Shown here in pieces: positions 1-5,119 of a stretch of 11,338 nt of DNA; the first letter of the stretch is position 1; every line of letters starts with the position of its first letter. The translations under genes were made by a program, and so were the position numbers. The stretch is from Olsenella sp. GTDB taxonomy: Bacteria; Actinomycetota; Coriobacteriia; Coriobacteriales; Atopobiaceae. The stretch lies in assembly GCA_015062715.1 (NCBI GenBank), contig SUUD01000041.1, positions 1 to 11,338 of the forward strand. Direction: 5' to 3'. The notes under the pieces were generated by a model, which made no database searches, had not been told where the DNA came from, and was given only the letters and a program-made list of their open reading frames with translations.

Positions 1-887
1 ACACGGTCGACGCCTTCGAGGCCCTGCCGCTGGTGAACGACCGCTCCAAGCCGCGCGTGGGCGTGGTCGGCGAGATCCTGGTCAAGTTCCACCCCACCGC
101 CAACAACAACCTGGTCGACGTCATCGAGGCCGAGGGCTGCGAGGCCAACGTGCCCGGGCTCGTCGACTTCTTCCTGTTTGGCCTGTCGGGCGCCCAGAAC
201 ACCAACGAGGAGCTGGGCACCAAGCTGTCCAAGCGCTTCAGCCACGACGCGGGCATCGTGCTCATCGAGACCATGCGCCGGCCCATCGACCGCATGCTGC
301 GCAAGTCCACGCGCTTCGAGCCCTACATCGACATCTTCGAGCTGTCCCAGAAGGCGGCCGAGGTCCTGTCGCTGTGCAACACCATGGGCGAGGGGTGGCT
401 GCTCACGGCCGAGATGTGCGACCTCATCGAGTGCGGCACGCCCAACATCGTGTGCGCCTCGCCGTTCGCGTGCCTGCCCAACCACGTGGTGGGCAAGTCG
501 GTCATCAAGCGCCTGCGCCAGATGCACCCCGAGAGCAACATCGTGGCCGTGGACTACGACCCCGGCGCGAGCGAGGTCAACCAGCTCAACCGCATCAAGC
601 TCATGATCAGCGTGGCCAAGGAGAACTGGCGCCAGGCCCGCGAGCGCGGCGACGCCAACGCCGCGTTCCGCCTGACCAACCCGGACGACCCCACCGAGCG
701 CATCGTGGCGCCGTACGTCGACGAGACGCGCCGCTCGCAGCTGGGCGACCGCGAGGTCAACGGCTCGCCCGACGGCGACTTCACCTTTGGCAACTCGGCT
801 GCCGCCTGCGTGCCGGCGACGATCGAGCTGAGCCCCGAGCAGCTGGCCAAGATCGAGGAGGCCAAGCGCGCCGCCGGCGTCGAGTAG
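1..887 (+). CDS. 2-hydroxyacyl-CoA dehydratase / activase-type large protein, C-terminal part (5' partial)
   Basis: The reading frame is open from the first complete codon at position 3 and ends with TAG at 885-887. The GTG at 33 is an internal Val codon and not a start, because coding continues upstream with TVDAFEALPL. The segment PLVNDRSKPRVGVVGEILVKF, the Cys-containing SPFACLPNHVVGKSVIKRLR and the following VAVDYDPGASEVNQLNRIKL are typical of the C-terminal region of the very long CoA-dehydratase-activase proteins (BcrAD/BadFG ATPase domains, then DUF2229 and HgdB-like parts). Those family members are usually well over 1000 residues, so only about the last 295 are here. The family uses ATP and an iron-sulfur cluster to pass electrons to 2-hydroxyacyl-CoA dehydratase-like enzymes. 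The exact substrate of this fused form is not established, and no dehydratase partner lies in the window. The last ~60 residues (Asp/Pro/Glu-rich, then a short helix) look like a lineage-specific tail. Family call is fairly sure; function is inferred. Confidence 0.85.
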   Translation, partial: TVDAFEALPLVNDRSKPRVGVVGEILVKFHPTANNNLVDVIEAEGCEANVPGLVDFFLFGLSGAQNTNEELGTKLSKRFSHDAGIVLIETMRRPIDRMLRKSTRFEPYIDIFELSQKAAEVLSLCNTMGEGWLLTAEMCDLIECGTPNIVCASPFACLPNHVVGKSVIKRLRQMHPESNIVAVDYDPGASEVNQLNRIKLMISVAKENWRQARERGDANAAFRLTNPDDPTERIVAPYVDETRRSQLGDREVNGSPDGDFTFGNSAAACVPATIELSPEQLAKIEEAKRAAGVE

Positions 888-891
888 AGCT

Positions 892-985
892 TTTCGGACA
901 CAACCCTGCGTCTATTCCCAAACGGGTTTCCGCCAACTGGGCAAACGACGTGGGGTTGTGTCCGTTATTGCGGTTGTGTCCGAAA
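892..985. repeat. Palindromic intergenic element, copy A (TTTCGGACA...TGTCCGAAA ends)
   Basis: TTTCGGACACAACC at 892-905 is exactly repeated in inverse at 972-985. A second inverse copy of the core (GGGTTGTGTCCG, 953-964) pairs with 895-906, so the right arm is present twice. The stretch between the arms holds a weaker inverted pair (CGTC...CCCA at about 909-920 against 937-950). The element starts 4 bases after the stop of the preceding gene and lies in a convergent gap, so it may help end transcription, but there is no proper T-tract after the stem. The same terminal 9-mer brackets a second element at 2834-2915. I see no coding capacity. It resembles REP/MITE-like palindromic repeats, which is an inference. 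Confidence 0.7.
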
Positions 986-1008
986 GCAGGTCTCAGGCAA
1001 TGTGCCAT

Positions 1009-1121
1009 GGGACACCCACCCCGGAGGATTTGTCCCACAAGGGCGAGTCATGAGCGCAGCGAATGAGCGAGCGAGGCGAGCGCCGAGCCCGGTGGGACAA
1101 ATCCTCCGGGGTGGGTGTCCC
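1009..1121. repeat. Perfect 30-bp inverted repeat with 53-nt structured loop
   Basis: The arm at 1009-1038 (begins GGGACACCCACC, contains CCGGAGGATTTGTCCC) is matched base for base by its reverse complement at 1092-1121. The 53-nt loop (1039-1091) contains four GAGCG pentamers (1053, 1065, 1069, 1078) and a further GGGC/GCCC pair (1041-1044 with 1087-1090) that would extend the stem past a small bulge. The right arm ends one base before the stop codon of the minus-strand small gene. Either strand's transcript could fold it, so it could act as a bidirectional terminator or mRNA-end stabiliser between convergent genes. It lacks a clear U-tract, and its length and loop are unlike a normal intrinsic terminator. 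A mobile or REP-like repeat is the main alternative. Confidence 0.85.
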
Positions 1122-1122
1122 G

Positions 1123-1362
1123 TTACTCGACGGTGCCCAGGGTGAGCCCCCAGCCGTGGGCGGTGACGATCGAGTTGAGCTGGTCGCACAGGCGCGCCCG
1201 CCCGTAGCGGCCACCTGGCAGGAGCGAGACGACCTCGAGGATGTCCTCGTCCAGGTCGTCGGCCTTGGCCTGGACCAACACGTCCACCTTGTCGACCGTG
1301 TCCGCCTGCAGGTAGAGCCTGTCCACCAGATGCTGCAGCTCGAACTGCTCCTCTGCCGCCAT
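1123..1362 (-). CDS. Small conserved-looking protein of unknown function (79 aa)
   Basis: On the minus strand an ATG (complement of 1360-1362) opens a 79-codon frame ending in TAA at 1125-1123. The product begins MAAEEQFELQHLVDRLYL and ends NSIVTAHGWGLTLGTVE. It is acidic (runs such as KADDLDEDILEVV) and reads as two or three helices, with a turn at LLPGGRYGRARLC. It has no signal peptide, membrane segment or metal-binding Cys cluster (one Cys only). A purine-rich GGGGG lies about 4 bases before the ATG and can serve as ribosome binding site. The frame stays open far upstream, but that extension runs antisense through the aminotransferase and is a GC artefact. The start chosen is the first one inside the divergent gap and has natural composition. 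The gene is divergent from the aminotransferase and convergent with the gene upstream of it, so it is transcribed alone. I do not recognise the family and propose no function. Confidence 0.7.
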   Translation of the reverse strand: MAAEEQFELQHLVDRLYLQADTVDKVDVLVQAKADDLDEDILEVVSLLPGGRYGRARLCDQLNSIVTAHGWGLTLGTVE

Positions 1363-1431
1363 GCTGCCCCCGAATGTGACGATTGGTGTTCTTGTCCCCC
1401 AATGGTAGCAGTGGCGGGCCGCGCCACACCG

Positions 1432-1437
1432 TATACT
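1432..1437 (+). promoter_or_regulatory. Probable -10 element for the aminotransferase gene
   Basis: TATACT at 1432-1437 matches the sigma-70-type -10 consensus in 5 of 6 positions and stands out in an otherwise GC-rich stretch. It lies about 33 bases before the ATG at 1471, leaving a short leader with the ribosome binding site AGGGGGAG. No good -35 hexamer is visible at 16-18 bases spacing. A small inverted pair ATTGG/CCAAT (1382-1386, 1399-1403) lies upstream in the same divergent region and could be an operator, but that is weak. Confidence 0.5.
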
Positions 1438-1470
1438 TTCAGCAATCGAAGGCCGAGAAGAGGGGGAGAC

Positions 1471-2754
1471 ATGGCAAACGCATACCAGCAGATGGACCGC
1501 GCCGAGCTCGAGGCCGAGGTCGCGCGCCTCGAGGCCCAGGCAGACGACCTGCGGGCGCTGGGGCTCAAGCTCGACATGGCGCGCGGCAAGCCCAGCCCCG
1601 AGCAGACCGCCCTCTCCAAGCCCATGCTTGACCTCCTGACCAGCGAGACCGACCTCACCGACGGCGCCATCGCGGCAGACAACTACTTCGCGCCCGACGG
1701 CCTGCCCTCGGCGCGTGCGCTCGCGGCAGAGCTCCTCGGCGTCGACGCAAAGAACGTGATCGTCAACGGCTCCTCGAGCCTCAACCTCATGCACGACCTC
1801 GTGGCGCACGCCTATGCCCTGGGCGTGTGCGGGGGCGAGCCGTGGTGCCGTCAGGGTGCCATCAAGTTCCTCTGCCCGGCCCCCGGCTACGACCGCCACT
1901 TCACCGTGACCGACCACTACGGCATCGAGAACGTCCCCGTCCCCATGACGCCTGACGGTCCCGACATGGACCTCGTGCAGGACCTCGTCGAGAACGACCC
2001 GCAGGTCAAGGGCATCTGGTGCGTGCCCAAGTACTCCAACCCCCAGGGCTACACCTACTCCGACGAGACGGTCCGCCGCTTCGCCGCGCTCAAGCCCGCG
2101 GCGCCCGACTTCCGCATCTTCTGGGACAACGCCTACATCGTCCACGACCTCTACGACGAGGGCGACGAGCTGCTCAACATCTTCGACGCCCTTGCCGAGA
2201 CGGGCAACGACGATCTCGTCTACGAGTTCGCCTCGACCGCCAAGGTCACCTTCCCGGGCTCTGGCATGGCCTTCGTGGCCGCGAGCGACGCCAACATGGC
2301 CGACATCCGCGCCCACTTCGCGGCCGTGCGCGTCTGCCCCGAGAAGATCTCGCAGCTCGCGCATGTGGCGTTCCTGCACGACGCGGCGGGCGTCCGCGCT
2401 CACATGAGGAAGCATGCCCAGGTCCTGCGCCCACGTTTCCAGCTGGTCGAGGAGAGGCTCGCCGCAGGCTTGGGCGAGCTTGGCGTCGCGACCTGGACCA
2501 ACCCGCGTGGCGGCTACTTCGTGAGTTTCGAGGGCCCGGAGGGCTCGGCCAAGGCGATCGTGTCGCTTGCCAAGGAGCTGGGCGTCACCATGACCGGCGC
2601 GGGCGCCACCTGGCCCTACAAGCAGGACCCGCACGACAGCAACATCCGCATCGCGCCCACGTTCCCCTCGCTGGAGGACCTGGGCGCCGCCCTCGACGTC
2701 TTCGTGCTCTGCGTCAAGCTCGTCTCGGCGCGCCTGGCGCTGGCGGAGAAGTAG
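1471..2754 (+). CDS. Class Ic (MocR-like) PLP-dependent aspartate aminotransferase
   Basis: This is a 427-residue fold-type I aminotransferase, probably transferring the amino group between aspartate and 2-oxoglutarate in the cytoplasm. Visible hallmarks are the cofactor-phosphate loop VNGSSSLNLMHDL, N190 in SNPQGYTYS, D219 and Y222 in FWDNAYIVHDLYDEG (ring-nitrogen and O3' contacts), the Schiff-base lysine K258 in EFASTAKVTFPGSGMAF, and R393 in NIRIAPTFPSLEDL (substrate carboxylate). The N-terminal ELEAEVARLEAQADDLRALGLKLDMARGKPS region is typical of the Aminotran_MocR family, which includes Corynebacterium AspT. This protein has no DNA-binding domain despite the family name. The ATG at 1471 is chosen for the strong ribosome site AGGGGGAG at 1461-1468, 2 bases upstream, and the -10 before it. 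It is monocistronic, followed by a GC hairpin. Substrate preference (aspartate versus other amino acids) cannot be read from sequence alone. Confidence 0.92.
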   Translation: MANAYQQMDRAELEAEVARLEAQADDLRALGLKLDMARGKPSPEQTALSKPMLDLLTSETDLTDGAIAADNYFAPDGLPSARALAAELLGVDAKNVIVNGSSSLNLMHDLVAHAYALGVCGGEPWCRQGAIKFLCPAPGYDRHFTVTDHYGIENVPVPMTPDGPDMDLVQDLVENDPQVKGIWCVPKYSNPQGYTYSDETVRRFAALKPAAPDFRIFWDNAYIVHDLYDEGDELLNIFDALAETGNDDLVYEFASTAKVTFPGSGMAFVAASDANMADIRAHFAAVRVCPEKISQLAHVAFLHDAAGVRAHMRKHAQVLRPRFQLVEERLAAGLGELGVATWTNPRGGYFVSFEGPEGSAKAIVSLAKELGVTMTGAGATWPYKQDPHDSNIRIAPTFPSLEDLGAALDVFVLCVKLVSARLALAEK

Positions 2755-2761
2755 GGGAGCG

Positions 2762-2816
2762 GCGGGGAACCCCGCGCAACGGCCTTCTGCCGCGGGCACC
2801 CGGTCGGGTGCCCGCG
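2762..2816 (+). terminator. Tandem GC hairpins after the aminotransferase gene, probable terminator
   Basis: Two stem-loops begin 8 bases after the stop codon. The first is GCGGGG-AA-CCCCGC (2762-2775). The second is a perfect 11-bp stem, CGCGGGCACCC (2791-2801) with loop GGTC and GGGTGCCCGCG (2806-2816). The stem is followed only by TTCC and a T run at 2833-2836, so it is not a textbook U-tract terminator. In high-GC actinobacteria strong stems without a U-tract are common at gene ends. The next gene has its own promoter, which fits termination here. Confidence 0.65.
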
Positions 2817-2833
2817 TTCCATGTGGCTGCCAT

Positions 2834-2915
2834 TTTCGGACATTTTGGAAACAGGATATTTCTGAGCTGCGGAAACGCGGAGTCTTATGTAAACCATCCC
2901 CCAAAATGTCCGAAA
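2834..2915. repeat. Palindromic intergenic element, copy B (TTTCGGACA...TGTCCGAAA ends)
   Basis: TTTCGGACATTTTGG at 2834-2848 is exactly repeated in inverse at 2901-2915, enclosing 52 bases. The outer 9 bases (TTTCGGACA / TGTCCGAAA) are the same as in the element at 892-985, while the next bases differ (TTTTGG here, CAACC there) yet remain complementary between the two arms within each copy. An internal GCGGAAACGCG (2869-2879) resembles GCGGAAACCCG on the minus strand of the other copy (923-933). The interior is noticeably more A+T-rich than the neighbouring genes. No coding frame is seen. Confidence 0.7.
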
Positions 2916-2916
2916 T

Positions 2917-2982
2917 GTGCCGGCGGTCGGGAGGTCGGATCCCGGCGCGCCTCCCCAAGATGGGGACCGCGTGCGCGGGCAC
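2917..2982. repeat. Imperfect inverted repeat with internal hairpin upstream of the TPR gene
   Basis: GTGCCGGCG (2917-2925) pairs with CGCGGGCAC (2974-2982) with one mismatch, and inside it TCCCC (2952-2956) pairs with GGGGA (2962-2966). It directly follows the palindromic element and ends about 30 bases before a promoter -10. CGCGGGCAC also occurs in the left arm of the terminator hairpin (2791-2799), so part of it may be chance GC similarity. The role is unknown; it could simply be structured spacer. Confidence 0.35.
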
Positions 2983-3012
2983 ATAGTCATGCCAAGGACT
3001 GCCGGGCTTCTG

Positions 3013-3018
3013 TACAAT
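3013..3018 (+). promoter_or_regulatory. Probable -10 element for the TPR-STAS-tat cluster
   Basis: TACAAT at 3013-3018 matches the -10 consensus in 5 of 6 positions and sits in a locally AT-rich patch about 47 bases before the ATG of the TPR gene. No convincing -35 is seen at 16-18 bases. The following genes are spaced 19, 11 and 21 bases apart without obvious internal terminators, so this promoter probably serves the whole cluster to 5917. Confidence 0.5.
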
Positions 3019-3064
3019 AGCAAGTTGCATGATTCTGTAACCCACGCGAAAGAGGGCGCACCAC

Positions 3065-3988
3065 ATGGCCTCGAACAAGAAGAGCAAGCTCGCAAGGCAA
3101 CAGGCGGCGACCAAGGCCCGCCGCGAGAGCAAGCAGGGCGCAGCCACGGTCGGCACCACCAAGTCCGCGCCGGCGACCAAGGCCGAGAAGAAGAAGCAGA
3201 CGCAGTCGCTCGGCATCAAGGTCGCGGCCGTCATCTTCGCGTTCATCCTCGCCGGCTCCATGATGCTGCCGTCCTGCTCGGCCATCTTCGAGGGCCGCAA
3301 CGCCCGGAACGCCCAGCAGCAGGCCGCCGAGGCCCAGGCCCAGGCGGAGGCAGATGCCGCCGAGGCCGAGGCCGCCGAGACGACCGAGGGCGAGGCCACC
3401 GAGGAGCTCACCGGCATCGAGCTTGCCGACAGCAGCTACCAGCCCCTGGTCGACGAGCTCAAGGCCAAGCTCGACGAGAACCCCGACGACCTGGCCTCGA
3501 TCCTCAACCTGGGCAACTACTACATGAGCTGGGGCATCGAGGTCGGGCAGGCCGCGTCCACCGACCAGGAGAACCTGTACGCCTCCGACCTCTTTGACGA
3601 GGCCGTCTCCTACTTCGATCGCTACCTCGAGCTCAACGAGTCCAACGACGTCCGCAGCCGGCGCGCCCTGTGCAGGTTCTACGCGGGCGACACCCAGGAC
3701 GCCATCCGCGACCTCGAGGAGTTCACCGAGGGCGTCACCGACTACGGCCCGGCCTGGGTCTACCTGGGCATGATGTACGAGTCCACGGGCCATGCCGAGG
3801 ACGCCGAGCAGGCCTACCTCAAGGCGGAGGCCGCCGACCCGGACGATCTGTACGGCTCCAAGTCGTACGCCGAGGAGCGCATCGCCGCCATGCACGGCAC
3901 CGACGCCTCGGCATCCGGCACGACCGGCGCCACCAGCGGCACGAGCCTGCAGGACGTGCTCTCGGGCGCCTCGGGCACCGGGTACTAA
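3065..3988 (+). CDS. Membrane-anchored tetratricopeptide-repeat protein
   Basis: The 307-residue product has a Lys/Arg-rich cytoplasmic N-terminus (about residues 1-48) and one hydrophobic segment (51-69, IKVAAVIFAFILAGSMMLP). A Gln/Ala/Glu-rich, probably coiled stretch follows (about 78-118), then three or so TPR-like helical pairs (about 130-275; for example ASILNLGNYYMSWG, AVSYFDRYLELN, RDLEEFTEGVTDYGPAWVYL and GHAEDAEQAYLKAEAADPDD), and a Ser/Thr/Gly-rich tail. By the positive-inside rule the TPR domain faces outside the membrane. TPR domains hold protein complexes together; the partner is unknown. LPSC at 68-71 resembles a lipobox, but Pro at -2 and the long N-terminus argue against lipidation. 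The ATG at 3065 follows AGAGGG about 10 bases upstream. It is the first gene of the cluster with the STAS and Tat genes, which suggests an envelope role. Confidence 0.85.
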   Translation: MASNKKSKLARQQAATKARRESKQGAATVGTTKSAPATKAEKKKQTQSLGIKVAAVIFAFILAGSMMLPSCSAIFEGRNARNAQQQAAEAQAQAEADAAEAEAAETTEGEATEELTGIELADSSYQPLVDELKAKLDENPDDLASILNLGNYYMSWGIEVGQAASTDQENLYASDLFDEAVSYFDRYLELNESNDVRSRRALCRFYAGDTQDAIRDLEEFTEGVTDYGPAWVYLGMMYESTGHAEDAEQAYLKAEAADPDDLYGSKSYAEERIAAMHGTDASASGTTGATSGTSLQDVLSGASGTGY

Positions 3989-4007
3989 CGAGAAAGCGAG
4001 GACCCAG

Positions 4008-4352
4008 ATGGAACTCACCATCCTCAGCACCACGAACGAGGGCCGTCGCACGCTGGCCGTCTCGGGCGAGGTCGACGTCTCCAACGCCTCCGAGCTGCGA
4101 GACGCCCTCGACGCGGCGTTCGCCGACGACCTGGCCGAGGTCGAGGTCGACCTCGCCGACGTGGCCTACATCGACTCGACCGGCATCGGCGTGCTCGTGG
4201 GGGCCGCCCACCACGCCCAGGAGGCCGGCGTCACCCTCACCGTGGCCCGTCCCCAGCGCAACGTCGCCCGCGTCCTGGGCCTGCTTGGCGTCGACGCCGA
4301 GCTCAACGTCCGTCCCTCGGGCGCTGCCGAGCAGGCAGACCCGACCGAGTAG
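4008..4352 (+). CDS. STAS-domain protein, anti-sigma-factor-antagonist type
   Basis: The 114-residue product is a single STAS domain (about residues 1-105): a strand MELTILSTTNEGRRTLAVSGEVDVSNASEL, an acidic strand VEVDLADVAYIDSTGIGVLVG, and a helix with MELTILST-like order ending in a charged tail. S57 in YIDSTGIG aligns with the serine phosphorylated in SpoIIAA/RsbV proteins. In that family the unphosphorylated form binds an anti-sigma kinase and releases a sigma factor. No HATPase kinase, PP2C phosphatase or sigma gene is in the window, so the partner is elsewhere or the role differs. The ATG at 4008 has GAGGA 7 bases upstream and lies 19 bases after the TPR stop; a frame that stays open further upstream overlaps the TPR gene and is rejected. 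It is 11 bases before the tat gene, implying co-transcription. Confidence 0.9.
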   Translation: MELTILSTTNEGRRTLAVSGEVDVSNASELRDALDAAFADDLAEVEVDLADVAYIDSTGIGVLVGAAHHAQEAGVTLTVARPQRNVARVLGLLGVDAELNVRPSGAAEQADPTE

Positions 4353-4363
4353 GGAGGCCCGAG

Positions 4364-5098
4364 GTGTTCGGTATCGGCGAGGCCGAGTTCGCGATCATCG
4401 TGATCTTTGGGTTCATGCTCTTTGGCCCGGACAAGCTCCCGGGGATGGGGCGCACCATCGGCCGCGCCCTCAAGCAGTTCCGCACGGCCCAGGAGGACCT
4501 CACCAAGGTCGTCCAGACCGAGATGATCGACCCCATGAACCTCATCGCCAAGGAGGAGGAAGAGCCGAGCATCGAGGACGACCTCGACGCCGCCGACTCG
4601 GACGCCGACCTTGACGAGGACGACGCCGACGAGGCGCCCAGGAAGGCCGCGAGGCCCATGAGCTTCGCCGAGCGCAAGGCGCAGCTCGAGGCCGGCCGCA
4701 AGGCCGCCGCACCGCATGCCGCCTCCGAGGACCCCGACGACACCGACCTCGACGAGGACGATGACGACCTGTCCCTGCACATCTACGACGCCGACTCCGA
4801 CGACGACATCGACGACGAGGAGCCCGAGCCCATCGTGGTCGGGCGCAGCGCCGCCGACCTCTATGGCGTCTCGGGCCTGGGCGCCAAGGCGGCCCCTGAG
4901 CCGGAGTCGGAGCCCGAGTCCGAACCCGAGCCCGAGCCTGCGCCCGCCTCGGACGAGGACGAGGCCGCCCGCAAGGCCGCCAAGAAGGCAAAGAAGAAGG
5001 CCAAGAAGGCAAAGAAGAAGGCCAAGAAGGCCAAACTCGCCGAGGACGCCGCCCAGGCGCCCGCAGACGGAGAGGAGGACGGGGACGCCCAGGCCTAA
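4364..5098 (+). CDS. tatB: Twin-arginine translocase TatA/TatB-family subunit with long charged tail
   Basis: The first ~50 residues are a standard TatA/B fold: membrane helix FGIGEAEFAIIVIFGFMLFG, hinge GPDKLPG, then amphipathic helix RTIGRALKQFRTAQEDL. The FGIGEAE start with Glu at position 8 and the GPDKLP hinge favour TatB, which with TatC forms the receptor for twin-arginine signal peptides; a TatA role or a dual role is possible because no separate tatA is in the window. The remaining ~190 residues are unusual: a highly Asp/Glu-rich section (about 66-170), a Pro/Glu repeat (SEPESEPEPEPAPA) and a Lys/Ala run (KKAKKKAKKAKKKAKKAK) near 205-224. E. coli TatB is about 170 residues, so this is long. 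The GTG start at 4364 is supported by AGGGAGG at 4351-4357. tatC follows after 21 bases. Confidence 0.85.
   Translation: MFGIGEAEFAIIVIFGFMLFGPDKLPGMGRTIGRALKQFRTAQEDLTKVVQTEMIDPMNLIAKEEEEPSIEDDLDAADSDADLDEDDADEAPRKAARPMSFAERKAQLEAGRKAAAPHAASEDPDDTDLDEDDDDLSLHIYDADSDDDIDDEEPEPIVVGRSAADLYGVSGLGAKAAPEPESEPESEPEPEPAPASDEDEAARKAAKKAKKKAKKAKKKAKKAKLAEDAAQAPADGEEDGDAQA
4980..5021 (+). repeat. Two perfect 21-bp tandem units encoding the lysine-rich tail
   Basis: The 21 bases at 4980-5000 are repeated exactly at 5001-5021 and followed by a 10-base partial third unit (5022-5031). The unit is an in-frame multiple of three, so copy-number change would lengthen or shorten the KKAK-type tail of the Tat subunit by 7 residues without a frameshift. 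Confidence 0.85.
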
Positions 5099-5119
5099 CG
5101 CCCGCGACCCCAACGAATA

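Noticed and set aside
892..1121. CRISPR-like array
   Set aside because: Repeats are inverted, differ in sequence, and show no regular direct repeat-spacer pattern; there are no cas genes.
1382..1403. ATTGG...CCAAT inverted pair as an operator
   Set aside because: Only 5 bp per arm with a 12-base loop; too short to distinguish from chance.
1063..1470. 136-residue N-terminal extension of the aminotransferase frame
   Set aside because: It covers the inverted repeat, the opposite-strand small gene and the promoter. The family-typical N-terminus and ribosome site place the start at 1471.
3269..3280. Lipobox LPSC in the TPR protein
   Set aside because: Pro at the -2 position and about 50 charged residues before the hydrophobic segment do not fit a lipoprotein signal; a simple membrane anchor is more likely.
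1363..3417. Long upstream extension of the minus-strand small gene
   Set aside because: It runs antisense through the aminotransferase and TPR genes with shadow-type composition. Only the last 79 codons, inside the gap, look real.
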